Of a stretch of 64,000 nt of DNA, positions 9,463 to 20,100 are shown in pieces. Location of the stretch: positions 124,001-188,000 of the forward strand of contig JBLHVN010000003.1 of NCBI GenBank assembly GCA_047630275.1, in the 5' to 3' direction. The translations under genes were made by a program, and so were the position numbers. Source of the DNA: GCA-2720865 sp047630275. Lineage in GTDB: Bacteria > Bdellovibrionota > Bacteriovoracia > Bacteriovoracales > Bacteriovoracaceae. The notes below the pieces were generated by a model, which saw only the letters and a list, made by a program, of their open reading frames with translations, was not told the DNA's origin and searched no databases. The stretch's first letter is position 1. Each line of letters begins with the position of its first letter.

Positions 9463-12400
9463 ATGAAAGAGAAAGTGAGTGCCCATTTTTATAAACAACT
9501 AACAACAGTTTTGTTGTTGATGTCAGTTATGGCCTTAAGTTCTTGCGTTCAATCTCCTTCAGGAAAAAGAAAGACTTCAGGAGCGAGCTCTAATAGTACC
9601 GACACCGGAACTCCTAATGCACCAGATTTTTCAGAGAGCTTAAACTTTTTTCAAAACGGCGCAACCCAATCAAGCACTAGCTTAAGCATTGATACTTCTT
9701 TTGAGAATACTTTTTATCTAAGAGGGCAAGAGATCAATGCTTTGATAAACCCTTCTAATAAAAGCGTGGTTCAATGCTTGGTTGTTAGGTACCCCCAAAG
9801 TGTTGATAACAAGATCCTAGTCATGGCCCTTTCGCCTCAATTCTTTTTTAATTTTTCAACTCAGACTCAAGAATACTATTACCTAGTTTCTCCCTCTGAA
9901 AAATCTACTAACCAAACCTTCTGTAATAAGCCAGGTCTAAATTCCTCTCTTTCACTTAGGTTTCCAGGAGAAAGCATTTCTTTTGCTCTTAGCGAGCTAT
10001 GCCCGAATTGTAGCAATTCTATCCTAAACTCTGATGCCGTTGAAGTTTTGACCACTTCTGGAACAAGTATAAGTACTGTTGATACCAGTAACCTCTTTTT
10101 GAAATTAACCAATAGTGGAACCTCTACCCCCGTAGGGCCCCAATGTGGATCTACGGCAGAATGTGTCTCTAAGGGTTTTGATTGCTGTAGTTTTGGTCAA
10201 TGTGTTAACGACAAGCAGTTAAAGACGGGTGTTGATACTTCATCATCTGATTTTTTACAAGCCGAGCAAGACATTCTTGCAAGCGCATCTAATATTTTTA
10301 ACTACCCAAATTTTTTCCACCTCTGTTCAGTTGCCGTTAATCCAGAGCCAACGCCTACTCCCCTAGCAGACCCTAGCGTTAATGCTGCCAAGAGGTTTAT
10401 AAAGCTCAAAGAGCTCTTTGAATGCACGACTCCTAGTGAAGGTGAGATGAGCTTATGCACAAGCACAACTGAGAACGCTAGCTTGAACGCCACTTATTTA
10501 ACAGGGCTTGATGATAGAAGCTTCTTTGATATTTATAATGGAACTAACCCTGTTCCAAAACATTCAATTAATAAGATTCAATTCGCTGGTGAAATCCTCT
10601 TTGAGGATAGGCTTTTTAAGAAAGACAATTTTACAATCAATGGGATTAGTAAGGCTTCAAGTGGTTCTCCTCTTGGAAATGACACTTTAACTGACCCAGT
10701 TAGTGTTTTCTTAGACCCGGCCTACTCCATCTCAGCCTCAGCTCCTGATCAAGACTTAAAGATTCAATATAAGATTGATGGTTCTTGTAAGAAAGTTAGC
10801 ACTTCGTTAGCAAAGTGTGAAAAGCATTATGTTCAAGGTGAAAACTTAAGTAAAGTTACTGATCACTTTCCAGCTAGTAATGAGTTCTTTCTCCCTTTCT
10901 ATGCTGATACCAATAAGTCTATAAAGGTTGAAGTGGATGATACTGCAAAGCTTCAAGGTTCTCAATGGGCCCTTACTTTAACTTCACCAGCAAAGATTAC
11001 TTTCCAAGGCACTGGCCTTCAGGTCTACGATACTCAAAAAGTTAAGATAACTTACTTTGTGGATCTCAATAGCTTTGATGTTCTTCAAAACTTAGAAGAC
11101 GCCAGAGACGAAATTAAAACCATCTGTGACTGCGGTACTACTGATTGTACTTTAGAAGAAGTCATAGAGAACTCATCTGTTGTTGACTATACTTGTGTTT
11201 ATCCAGAACCGGATACTCCAGAGCCACCTCTTCAGCAAACGGTCCTCCTTTCATCTAAGACAGTTCCTGTTAGATACTTTGATGAAGATGGCGTCTATCA
11301 AAAAGATGTTAGCTTTGAATCTAAGCCTCAAGAAGGAAACGAATTTAAATACACAAATGGCGATTTACTAAAGCCTAATAATGTTACTGACTATATTGGT
11401 TTTAATGAAATATATGGAAGCTTGTCTTCAGTTGGCACAACGGCCAATGCGGCTAAAGAAGTCAGTGTGACTAAAGGTAAAACTTACGATATCTTTGTTG
11501 ATACAGGAACTTTCTCTAGCTGTTATTTTTGTGGAACTGATTATTTTAGCAGTATCACAAAGCTCTTTCCGGCAAACTTTCAGTCTAAAGGAGCTGGTTA
11601 TACGCCAGATCTTGTTACAACTGATCCTTTGAAGGCATCTACCTACCCTGCTCATGATAAGATCTTTGGTCGCGCCTGCTTTGTTCCTGCCACTATGATT
11701 CCTTGGTCTCATAAGACTTCCTCAGATAGGCAACAACAAAGAATAGCGAGGATGAATGCTCAACACTTTCTATTTTCAAATGGATATCAAAGAGATTGGT
11801 ATGGTTTTGACTATGGATCGATCATTGGCTCTTTTGATGGTGTGAGATGGTTTGCTATAGGTAATCAAAGAAGAATTAAAGCAGATACGACAAAACTCTT
11901 TTTAGCTGTTAACGCTTATTTTGGTGATCAAACTATTGAGAGCACTTATACAATTGTCGTCTCCGATGCCTCTACTACGGCACAAAGTGGCTCTTCAGTA
12001 ACAAAAGACTTTGATTCAGACGGCGCTCAATGCCAACAAAATCATATTTGCTCAACAGATCAAGACTGCGCCACTCAACTTGGTTGGGACTATGCTTGCG
12101 AAACAGTCTCTACTATAAAGACGAAGTGGCCTACCTTTGATGCTAATGGACTTGAAGTACCAGAACTAGAGAATCAAGAGAATCTCATTAACTTAATCGG
12201 AGGCCTTGGCTCTTCTACTAAAAGATGTGTCTATAGAGGCCGTGGTGCCCCTTGCTCTCCTAATTATGATGTAAATGACCCTGCTAATAGTTATTCAGGT
12301 ACAGACAGTTTAAAGCTTCATGCTTGCTCTAGTAATAACTACTGCCAGCAATTTCTTCAAGGTGTTCAAGTAGAAAAGTTTAACAATAGAATCTCCCGTT

Positions 12401-14421
12401 ATGGAAAGTCTGTTAAGGTTCAAAACTCAAGCACAACGGTTGCCGAAACTGACTTAGATGAGTTTGGTTTTGGAGTTAGATCCATTGGTCGGCCTTATGC
12501 CTATCACGGAACTGAAGCCATTAGAACAGACGCTCAATCGGCCTTAAGTAACAACAGCATCTCCGCTATCTGTATTCCAGGGCGAAACCCAAGTGATGAC
12601 TTAGTTGAAGATACCAATAGAAATATTCCAGGCCCTAATCATCTTGGAGATTTAGTTAATGGCATGGGTATGACTTCAACTGGTATTCGTTCAAGTGATT
12701 ATCTTAGTTCTTGTTCTATCTTTAACACTACTGGTGATTACATTCAATTTGATACCTCTTTAAAAGGGCTCGCCCTAAGCAACGTTGAGGTTCAAACTCT
12801 TGCGGGGAATCAATCTATTCCCACTAACGCTTTAGAGGTTCTAGGAACAATGGCCTCTAAAGACTTTCTCGTAAACTTTGAAAGCACTCAAGTAACGACC
12901 CCTACTCTCCAAGAAAACAGATGCCTTAGAGCACCTGGCTCATCTTGCCATACAGACTTTGAATGCGCCCCTTCAAAGACCATCTCAGAGCAGCTAAATG
13001 GATTAGATCCATTAGACTCAAGCCTCTATTCAAGTTTAAATAAATACGAGATTCAGTTTTGGCAAGAAAGACTAGTTTGTGGTCAAGAGTTTGATCCAAC
13101 AGATCCTGATTTTGATTTAAAAAACAATAGGTGTTGTAGAGAAACAGGTAATGCTATCACTATAGGTAACTTCTATGATGATACCAATATGCCAGCTAAT
13201 GCTAGCATATCAACTATTGATAATACCTCCATTCCTGGTGTTGATATTGATTTAAATAACCCCTCTCGCTATTCGAGGGTTTCAAGCATGGTTGATAAAC
13301 TGCGTTCAGCTACTGATCAAGAACCTCAAATACAAGCTGCTTGGCCTGATAGGTGTACTGAAAATGCGGGGGCTCCTGGTTGTCAAAATACTAGTGCCTT
13401 AGATAATCAATGGAAGACCATCTCTACTGTGGCCCAAAGAACTTGTTGCTCTGGTCATTGGATTAGAAATTTTAATACAACTGGTAATGGCGGTGGCCAT
13501 AATTGGGGAAGCAATAAGCACCAAGATGTTCCAAAAGATTCCTTAAAGTGTTTGAACTGGCTTCCATGTGATGCAGGTGAAGGTGAATGTGGATCTACTG
13601 ACTTTGTTTGTGATACTAATGTTCAAGAACCGGATGATTTAAAGTGTATGCAAAGAGAAACTAGTAATTCTGAAGCTACTATTATCTTTGATTGGATGAA
13701 TACTTTAGAGCTAACTGGCATTCCTCAGATTGCGGTTAAGTCTGAGGAGTTCTCTGATATTCTCTGTAAGGTTGATCCTACTAATCAACAAAACCTTGCT
13801 CCAGGGTCTATTGCCCTTCCTAATTTAATTATAACTGGCGCTGATGGTGAATATACCGATGGCGCTTCAAAGATGTATTCTGCCAATGAGCCATCTAACT
13901 TTGCAACTGGTATAAAGAAGGTTTTTTCTGAAGATACCTTTAGCTGCTGCCTTCCTACAGGAACAGTCATGAACCCAGGGGATGATCCTAAGCTATGCTG
14001 TACTGGTGTTATTAATGGAAATAATAATCAATGTGCCTTACCTGACTTTACCAACGTTACGGTCTATTTTAACCGTTATGTTTCTTCAGCTGCAAAAGAT
14101 ATCAATGATTCACAAGTTGATCCACAAACAGGTTTTATAAGTAACCCCCTTATTGTTGAAAACCTAGCCTGTCAGCAACAAGTTTGCGCATCAGGAACCT
14201 TAGCCAGAGGGGTTGCTCTTAGTAACTTAAAGATTCCTGGAAAAGAAAGTAGCACCAAGACCTTTAAAAGGTTTATCGATGAAAATTCTCAGGCCACCAA
14301 TGCCAATGGCCTAGCAGACCTCTATGATGCTGGTCTAAGATGGAATGATGACATCTATTGTGTTCCCTCTGGTCTTGCTCAAACGGGATCCACGGCCCTT
14401 AAGATTACGGCCTGTCCTTAA
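9463..14421 (+). CDS. Giant cysteine-rich lipoprotein, about 1650 aa
   Basis: The N-terminus has a hydrophobic core and the lipobox ALSSC followed by VQSPSGKRKTSG, so this is a predicted lipoprotein with a flexible Ser/Gly linker. The rest is exported and contains many clustered cysteines, for example CGSTAECVSKGFDCCSFGQC near residue 230 and CDAGEGECGSTDFVC near 1370. This suggests repeated small disulfide-stabilised modules separated by beta-rich domains. No catalytic motif recognised. The start could be GTG 9460 or ATG 9463; no good ribosome-binding site is visible. The stop overlaps uppP by 4 bases. Likely a surface-exposed structural or adhesive protein; this role is inference. Confidence 0.8.
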   Translation: MKEKVSAHFYKQLTTVLLLMSVMALSSCVQSPSGKRKTSGASSNSTDTGTPNAPDFSESLNFFQNGATQSSTSLSIDTSFENTFYLRGQEINALINPSNKSVVQCLVVRYPQSVDNKILVMALSPQFFFNFSTQTQEYYYLVSPSEKSTNQTFCNKPGLNSSLSLRFPGESISFALSELCPNCSNSILNSDAVEVLTTSGTSISTVDTSNLFLKLTNSGTSTPVGPQCGSTAECVSKGFDCCSFGQCVNDKQLKTGVDTSSSDFLQAEQDILASASNIFNYPNFFHLCSVAVNPEPTPTPLADPSVNAAKRFIKLKELFECTTPSEGEMSLCTSTTENASLNATYLTGLDDRSFFDIYNGTNPVPKHSINKIQFAGEILFEDRLFKKDNFTINGISKASSGSPLGNDTLTDPVSVFLDPAYSISASAPDQDLKIQYKIDGSCKKVSTSLAKCEKHYVQGENLSKVTDHFPASNEFFLPFYADTNKSIKVEVDDTAKLQGSQWALTLTSPAKITFQGTGLQVYDTQKVKITYFVDLNSFDVLQNLEDARDEIKTICDCGTTDCTLEEVIENSSVVDYTCVYPEPDTPEPPLQQTVLLSSKTVPVRYFDEDGVYQKDVSFESKPQEGNEFKYTNGDLLKPNNVTDYIGFNEIYGSLSSVGTTANAAKEVSVTKGKTYDIFVDTGTFSSCYFCGTDYFSSITKLFPANFQSKGAGYTPDLVTTDPLKASTYPAHDKIFGRACFVPATMIPWSHKTSSDRQQQRIARMNAQHFLFSNGYQRDWYGFDYGSIIGSFDGVRWFAIGNQRRIKADTTKLFLAVNAYFGDQTIESTYTIVVSDASTTAQSGSSVTKDFDSDGAQCQQNHICSTDQDCATQLGWDYACETVSTIKTKWPTFDANGLEVPELENQENLINLIGGLGSSTKRCVYRGRGAPCSPNYDVNDPANSYSGTDSLKLHACSSNNYCQQFLQGVQVEKFNNRISRYGKSVKVQNSSTTVAETDLDEFGFGVRSIGRPYAYHGTEAIRTDAQSALSNNSISAICIPGRNPSDDLVEDTNRNIPGPNHLGDLVNGMGMTSTGIRSSDYLSSCSIFNTTGDYIQFDTSLKGLALSNVEVQTLAGNQSIPTNALEVLGTMASKDFLVNFESTQVTTPTLQENRCLRAPGSSCHTDFECAPSKTISEQLNGLDPLDSSLYSSLNKYEIQFWQERLVCGQEFDPTDPDFDLKNNRCCRETGNAITIGNFYDDTNMPANASISTIDNTSIPGVDIDLNNPSRYSRVSSMVDKLRSATDQEPQIQAAWPDRCTENAGAPGCQNTSALDNQWKTISTVAQRTCCSGHWIRNFNTTGNGGGHNWGSNKHQDVPKDSLKCLNWLPCDAGEGECGSTDFVCDTNVQEPDDLKCMQRETSNSEATIIFDWMNTLELTGIPQIAVKSEEFSDILCKVDPTNQQNLAPGSIALPNLIITGADGEYTDGASKMYSANEPSNFATGIKKVFSEDTFSCCLPTGTVMNPGDDPKLCCTGVINGNNNQCALPDFTNVTVYFNRYVSSAAKDINDSQVDPQTGFISNPLIVENLACQQQVCASGTLARGVALSNLKIPGKESSTKTFKRFIDENSQATNANGLADLYDAGLRWNDDIYCVPSGLAQTGSTALKITACP

Positions 14422-15218
14422 GCAAACATAATCAAAGTGACAACGGCCAATATGAATCGGTAGATTGAAAAAACCCAAAGACCCATACTCGATACATACT
14501 TTAAGAAATAATGAATGGTGGCGAGCCCCACAATAAAAGAAAGAATAAGCCCAACGAAAAGGGCCAAGATAGAAAAACTAGCATCCTCTGCGAAGACTTG
14601 AGGCAATTTATAAACAAAGCCAGCGCCAATAACAGGCAAGCTTAATAAAAAGCTATAACGAGTCGCCTCGAGGCGTGAGAGGCCTAAGAAGCGAGAAATC
14701 GTTAGAGTCCCTCCACTTCTACTCACCCCAGGAAACACGGCCAGACCTTGAAAGAGACCTATGAGAAGAGATCTTTTATAATCTACTTTTGAGGTCATAA
14801 AGTCCGTTTCAGACCTGGTTCCTCGGTGGTCAAAGAACCACATAAGTGCTCCAAAGAGAACTAAGTTAGAACTGATCATTATGGCGCTTCTTCCATAGAC
14901 CTCAGCTGTATCTTTTAGGACGTAGGCTAAAATAAAGGTAATTCCAGTGCTAAGAGAAATATTAAAAAGCCAGTTTCTTCCTCTTACTTTTTCTTCACCT
15001 TCAGAAAATGCGCTTGATATTATTTCTTTGATGTCTTTAAAAAAATAGACAAAGACGGCCAGAGCCGTTCCTACATGCATGGCTAAGTCAAAAGCCACTC
15101 CAGGGTCATCAATCTTTAGGTAATGAGGAAGAAGGGCCAAGTGTCCAGAAGAGCTTACTGGTAAGAATTCTGTTATGCCTTGAATGACTCCATAAAAAAC
15201 AGCGTCTAACCATGTCAT
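14418..15218 (-). CDS. uppP: Undecaprenyl-diphosphatase UppP (BacA)
   Basis: The 266-aa multi-spanning protein begins with IQGITEFLPVSSSGHLALLP, the first UppP signature, and has PGVSRSGGTLTISRFLGL near residue 165, the second. UppP dephosphorylates undecaprenyl pyrophosphate to recycle the lipid carrier for peptidoglycan and O-antigen synthesis, and homologues confer bacitracin tolerance. Its ATG overlaps the stop of the upstream RDD gene by 4 bases, indicating coupling. It is convergent with the giant lipoprotein gene. Confidence 0.95.
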   Translation of the reverse strand: MTWLDAVFYGVIQGITEFLPVSSSGHLALLPHYLKIDDPGVAFDLAMHVGTALAVFVYFFKDIKEIISSAFSEGEEKVRGRNWLFNISLSTGITFILAYVLKDTAEVYGRSAIMISSNLVLFGALMWFFDHRGTRSETDFMTSKVDYKRSLLIGLFQGLAVFPGVSRSGGTLTISRFLGLSRLEATRYSFLLSLPVIGAGFVYKLPQVFAEDASFSILALFVGLILSFIVGLATIHYFLKYVSSMGLWVFSIYRFILAVVTLIMFA

Positions 15219-16906
15219 CGTTGTACCAACCCAAAATAAGTTAATCTTTTATTTTTAATTGAAACTCTTAAGTCTTTTAGATGAACTAAGAACTTCTCAG
15301 TATAGAATCTTTTCTTTGATTCTTTATTTAAATGGGCCGCCACTAAAAAGAGCCTATTAAGATTATCAAAGAGAATCTCTTGGAGCCTATCATCGCCACT
15401 TTGTAAGGCCCGTCTGCCTAACTTAAAGTAGATCCGATAAACAGCTTCTTCCATCATCTCTCGCTCTTTATCTGTTAGGCTTAATTTAATAAAGTGATCA
15501 AAGACAGTTAATGAATTGATATCATCACTTCTCTGAGGAAATTCAAACATATTAAAATAATCAAAATACCAAAGTGTTCCCTGCAAGAAGCTTCTTCTAA
15601 AATTCTTTCTCGATAAAGCGCTTTGAAGGTCTCCGCCCCAATAGATCCGTAAGGCGACTGAGTTATTGGTTTCAATAGGTATATAGGTCTCAACCATTTT
15701 CTTATCTAAGATAATATTTTCTTCAAATAATTGCTTGTAACGAAGAAATTTATAATTCCCTACTTTACCAAAATCAATTTCAGGAGGTACTCCATCTAAG
15801 GCTTTTTTAAGAAGCTCCTTTCTTACTTTAACAAAGCCTCTAAAAAAAGGACCAAAGGTTAAGAGATGACCTACTAAAGTACGGCTTCCTAAACTTAAAG
15901 AGGCACGAACAAGCCTCTCCATCTCCGTTCTCATCTTTGGCTTAAGGATCTTATCTGTGCCGTAAGACTTCTGATACTTTCTTTTAAAAAAGCTCTCACG
16001 AGGTTCTAAGAACCCTTTAGAAAGAACAGGAAACTGAGAGGTAAAAAAAGGATTGCCCAACTTTCCTTGCTCTAGAAGTTTAAGGAGTGAAAAACGATCT
16101 TCAACCTTGATCAGAGCGTCCATATTAGACTCTTTATCATAGACTCTTAAAAAAGCATTAATCTTAGGGTTATTTGCTCCACGTTTAATAAACTCAAAGC
16201 TTGGCAAAAAGATAAAGCGCCCTTTTGAAAGTGAGCTTAAGGATTTAAACTTAAATCTATTACTAGTATGTTCTTTAAATTCATTTAGAGAGCCTTCATC
16301 TTTTAGATCTAGGTTCTCAGTTACGGGGTTTAAGACCATCCCATCAACTAAGCTTAGCCCTTCTAAAAGAGGAGAAACTGTTGAGAAGATAAGAAGCCCA
16401 CTAACCCAAACAATTCCAAGTCCTAGGCTCAACTTCCCGCCTACATTGTAAACCCTGGTATGGCTTAAAACTTCTTTAAGGCTAGGCTTTTTGAACAATA
16501 AAAAGATCTCCCCTAAAATCAATGGACCAAGTAAGGCTTCTAAAACCACCCTTGCTCCGCCCCCTATTCTCTTCCAACTCTTAGTCCCAAGTCCCCTAAG
16601 ACCTAAAAGCCACTGAGAAAGGGAAACTCCTAGAATCAAGGTCATGTAAAAACGAATCAATAGATAGATAGCAAAGACAAAGACTAAGGTGGCCAGTCCT
16701 TGAGAGAGGTAGAGACCTTTAGAGGAGGCCCCTAGGTCAAGGCTCGATCCGATACTACGGCTTAGGCTTAGGTACTTACGTTCGTAGACTTGAAAGGATA
16801 AAAGGGTATAGAAGCCTATATAGGCGAAGCTTATATCGGCCCAAAAAGCTAGAAACCGCCGGCTAAGCCCCCCGAAACTGATAGAATACTCACTTCTATT
16901 ATTCAA
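15215..16906 (-). CDS. RDD-family membrane protein with large C-terminal domain
   Basis: The TTG start has AAGGA 7 bases upstream. The first 180 residues hold an RDD domain: SRRFLAFWADISF with the Arg and Asp typical of the family, several membrane segments, and LSQWLLGLRGLG. The remaining ~380 residues are soluble, basic and of no recognised family. RDD proteins are poorly defined; some take part in ion transport. The 4-base overlap with uppP suggests a shared envelope role. Confidence 0.75.
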   Translation of the reverse strand: MNNRSEYSISFGGLSRRFLAFWADISFAYIGFYTLLSFQVYERKYLSLSRSIGSSLDLGASSKGLYLSQGLATLVFVFAIYLLIRFYMTLILGVSLSQWLLGLRGLGTKSWKRIGGGARVVLEALLGPLILGEIFLLFKKPSLKEVLSHTRVYNVGGKLSLGLGIVWVSGLLIFSTVSPLLEGLSLVDGMVLNPVTENLDLKDEGSLNEFKEHTSNRFKFKSLSSLSKGRFIFLPSFEFIKRGANNPKINAFLRVYDKESNMDALIKVEDRFSLLKLLEQGKLGNPFFTSQFPVLSKGFLEPRESFFKRKYQKSYGTDKILKPKMRTEMERLVRASLSLGSRTLVGHLLTFGPFFRGFVKVRKELLKKALDGVPPEIDFGKVGNYKFLRYKQLFEENIILDKKMVETYIPIETNNSVALRIYWGGDLQSALSRKNFRRSFLQGTLWYFDYFNMFEFPQRSDDINSLTVFDHFIKLSLTDKEREMMEEAVYRIYFKLGRRALQSGDDRLQEILFDNLNRLFLVAAHLNKESKKRFYTEKFLVHLKDLRVSIKNKRLTYFGLVQR

Positions 16907-17030
16907 CTAGTTATCCTTACTTAGAGAAGTGGTGCAACTTTTCTGGGCATTTTACCAAAGGCCCTATAATAGCTTCACAATCTTCAAAGTCATTGTAATC
17001 TCATAAACTATTCTACCCTTTCCCTAAAAA

Positions 17031-17050
17031 TTGCCAAGGTTAATTGGCAA
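17031..17050. promoter_or_regulatory. Inverted repeat upstream of exported coiled-coil protein gene
   Basis: TTGCCAA (17031-17037), 6-base spacer, TTGGCAA (17044-17050): perfect 7-base arms. It sits just upstream of the predicted promoter at 17064-17092, where an activator would bind, and within the divergent region shared with the RDD gene. No U-tract follows, so it is more likely an operator than a terminator. Confidence 0.35.
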
Positions 17051-17063
17051 ATGAATAGTTTAA

Positions 17064-17092
17064 TTGTGACCAAATCAGTCAGCTATTAAAAT
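17064..17092 (+). promoter_or_regulatory. Predicted sigma-70-type promoter
   Basis: TTGTGA (17064-17069), 17-base spacer, TAAAAT (17087-17092). The match to the consensus is good for both boxes and the spacing is ideal. It would give a leader of roughly 74 bases before the ATG at 17173, enough to include the small upstream reading frame. Confidence 0.45.
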
Positions 17093-17111
17093 AAGAGGTG
17101 AAACTAAGTTA

Positions 17112-17171
17112 ATGAAATGTAGGGAAAATTCCGAAAATAGATTGTGGGAAACCCTAAAACGGGAAAGTTAA
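17112..17171 (+). CDS. Possible 19-codon leader peptide (uORF)
   Basis: ATG at 17112 opens a 19-codon frame whose TAA (17169-17171) is one base before the ATG of the next gene (TAA-g-ATG). The peptide would be MKCRENSENRLWETLKRES. The main gene's own purine-rich site (GGGAAAG) lies inside this frame, so translation of the leader could re-initiate into the main gene. It is short and may be coincidental. Confidence 0.3.
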   Translation: MKCRENSENRLWETLKRES

Positions 17172-17172
17172 G

Positions 17173-20100
17173 ATGAATCGAAACAACTTTTTAAAAACGC
17201 TTACTGTCCATCTGATCAGCCTTAGTCTGACTTTTGCACCTCTACCTCTATTCGCTGCTAGCGAAGATGAAAAAGGTGTTCAAGTTAACAATAGTGAGTG
17301 GGTCGGAAATATTGGCGGGATCTTAGGCCAAGTCAGTAGCACTGTTATGCAGAGTCAGCAAAAACAATTTGCCATGAGGCAACAAGCGGCTCTCCTACAA
17401 GGATCAAGACCACAAGTTGTTCCAGCAAAATTCTTTCCACAATGCCGTATTGCTCCTGCTGGCGCTAAGATTCCACAACAGGCCTGTAAGCCTTCAGGGA
17501 ACCCAATGCAGTCGGTTCAACAAGCGCAAACCTTTCAAACCATTGCTCAACAAAATATTGATTTCTATGACCAACTTTTAGATGAAGCTCAAAACGCTGC
17601 CCTTCCTTCTGGTATCGCTTGTTTAAAGCAGGCCATGGATGGAGTTGGTTCTTCTGTTCAAGATAGAATCAATGGTCTTGAAAGAATGAAAGAGCAGATC
17701 GCTAAATCAAATCAACTCTTTGAAGAACAGAATAAAAAGATTCTTGAAGATATTAAAAGAAACGGAAATGTTCTTCTTGGTGCTGAACGTGGCAAGAAGA
17801 TTGATGTTAACCTTGAGACGGCTGAATTTGATAAGCTCATGTCTCCAGAGTGTAAGGACATCATCGTCAATAGTGGAAACGCTACAGTTAATTCTCAGGT
17901 TTTTAGAGGTGGTCTTTTAGGAATCCGTGATGGTGCCCTTAGCTCACTTAATGTTAAAGCGACTAACCTTCAGTCAAATTACGGATCTTATAAGAAAGAC
18001 CTCGACGCAAAGATCATCCAGATGAAAAAAGATATTAAGGATTACGGTCTTGAAGGATTCCTTGATCAAAATGGTGGTCAGTCAGGAAGCTTTGCCTTTG
18101 AAAGAAATGGTCAAAAGACTTTTGGTTCTCTAAAGAACGCTTTTACAGATAAGGCCAATCAAATTGCAACGAAGATTGCTGACATTAAAAAGAATATTAG
18201 ATCAGAAGTTGGGGGAACCTCAACTGATCTTGATAGCCTCATGAGAATGGATCAAAACTTTAGAACTGACTTTGCTAAGTTTGCCGACGTAGCTGAATCT
18301 CAATTAAAAAGAGAGAAGATGAGTCAGTGTATTACTGGCGCTGATAGTGGGGTTAGTCTATCAACTGATCAAATTCTCGCTGGCCTTAGATACGATACCA
18401 CTGCCCTAACAGGTAATACTCTTGCTAACTATCGTAGTGCTTTAAAGTACATCCTTGATGACACACAGACGACACCAGAGACTAAGAAGACTCGTATCAA
18501 AGAACTTGATGCAAAGTTTCAGGGTCGAGTTGTCATTGTTAATTCAGCAGAAAATTCAACTGAGAGAACAATGCTTCCTTATCAGATGTTTCAACAAATT
18601 GTTGCCAATTGTGAAGCTGTCATCGATGAGAAGAATGATGATAACGTAGGTCGTTCAACTGCTGATAAGATCAAGCGAGCTAAGACTTATATGAGAGACT
18701 TACAGAAGTTAGAGAGAACCTTTGCTTCAGAGATGTCCAATCATATCCTTTCAGAAGTTCAAAACTGTTCAGGCAGAGGCCTTGACGCTGGTCAATGTGG
18801 TGAAGAGGCCATGGACCCATCTAACGGTGAGTTCTGTTTATCTCAAGCTTCAACTTGTGCTGATCAGGCGAACAGATGTTATGGACAAATCAATCAAGAA
18901 GTTAAGAAAAGACAAGATAATATGAACAGCCTAGCCACTGTTTATAATAATAACGTCGCTGCTCTTATCACTTCTCAAGAAGCCCTTCTAGGACAAGTTA
19001 AGGCGCAAGTTCAAAGAGACGCTGAATTCTTTAAGAGCTTCTTTCCTGGAGCAAACTACGCCTACCCTGAAAGCCTCTTTGTTAAGATGCCTCAACTCTC
19101 TGAGTTTGGATCTTTAGGTGTTGAGCTTCGTGGTGGTGGAGATATTGAAACCCTTAAGAAACTTCCAGAAGAGATCGCGAAACTTCAAGGCGCTCTTAAA
19201 GAACAATGGGAAGGTGGCGCTGGTGGAAAAGGCATTGCTAACGTCATTGACGAGTATATCAAGTCTCAGGCCCAGGCCATGGAGAACAATAGAGGAAAGT
19301 GGGAAGGACTTCTTAGTGAGTGTCAAAACACAGAGGCTCAATCAGTTGCCGCCATCCAAAAGCAAAACCAAAAAGCTCAAAAAGAATACGGAGAAAAAGC
19401 CGAAAAACTTGGTGAATTCTGTAGCCGCTTTGACGCCTTAAAAGACACCAACCCTGCTGCTGGTTGTAACGATGACTATGATGTCAAAGGTCTTTATAAA
19501 GATTCAATGAAAGTTTCAGCCCATGTAAATGATGACGCCATTAGGTTTGTGAGAAAGTATCAAGAAATGTGCGCTCAATCACAAAACGAAAGCGAAAAAG
19601 GAACGGAAGCTCTTGGGGATTCAAAAAATGGTGAAGAGTATATCCTTTCAAATTGTGATGTTAGAGGTTCAGATCAGACTCTTAAGCAGGCCCTCTCAGA
19701 TATCCAAAAAGTTAGTGGAATTAGTGACACTGAAAAACAGACTATCTCAGCTGCAACTGATGTTTCTTCAGCTGAAATAACGAAGATCGTAGAAGCTAAT
19801 AAAGAGAACAAAGAACTTATTACGGCTATTGAGAATTATATCGCCTTAAATAAGAAAAGTACTGAAGTAAAAGAGAAAATTAAAGATGCTCAAAAGCCAG
19901 AGTACTTTTTAGGTATGGTCTCAAGAAGTGTGACTGATGAAAATATCAAAAAGGCTATCGCGGCCAGAGCTGCCGAGCTGGCTAAGAAATCTTTCAAAGA
20001 AGATAGTGGTTTTTGTATGGAATCTAAGCTTGACGCTCTTTCAGAGATTGTTGGAGATGTTAAAGAAGATACTGGAATGCTAGGCCGCTTTAAGCAAGAA

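Noticed and set aside
9275..9505. 76-aa frame on the minus strand upstream of the giant lipoprotein
   Set aside because: It covers the likely promoter and start of the 9463 gene, has no ribosome-binding site and no family features.
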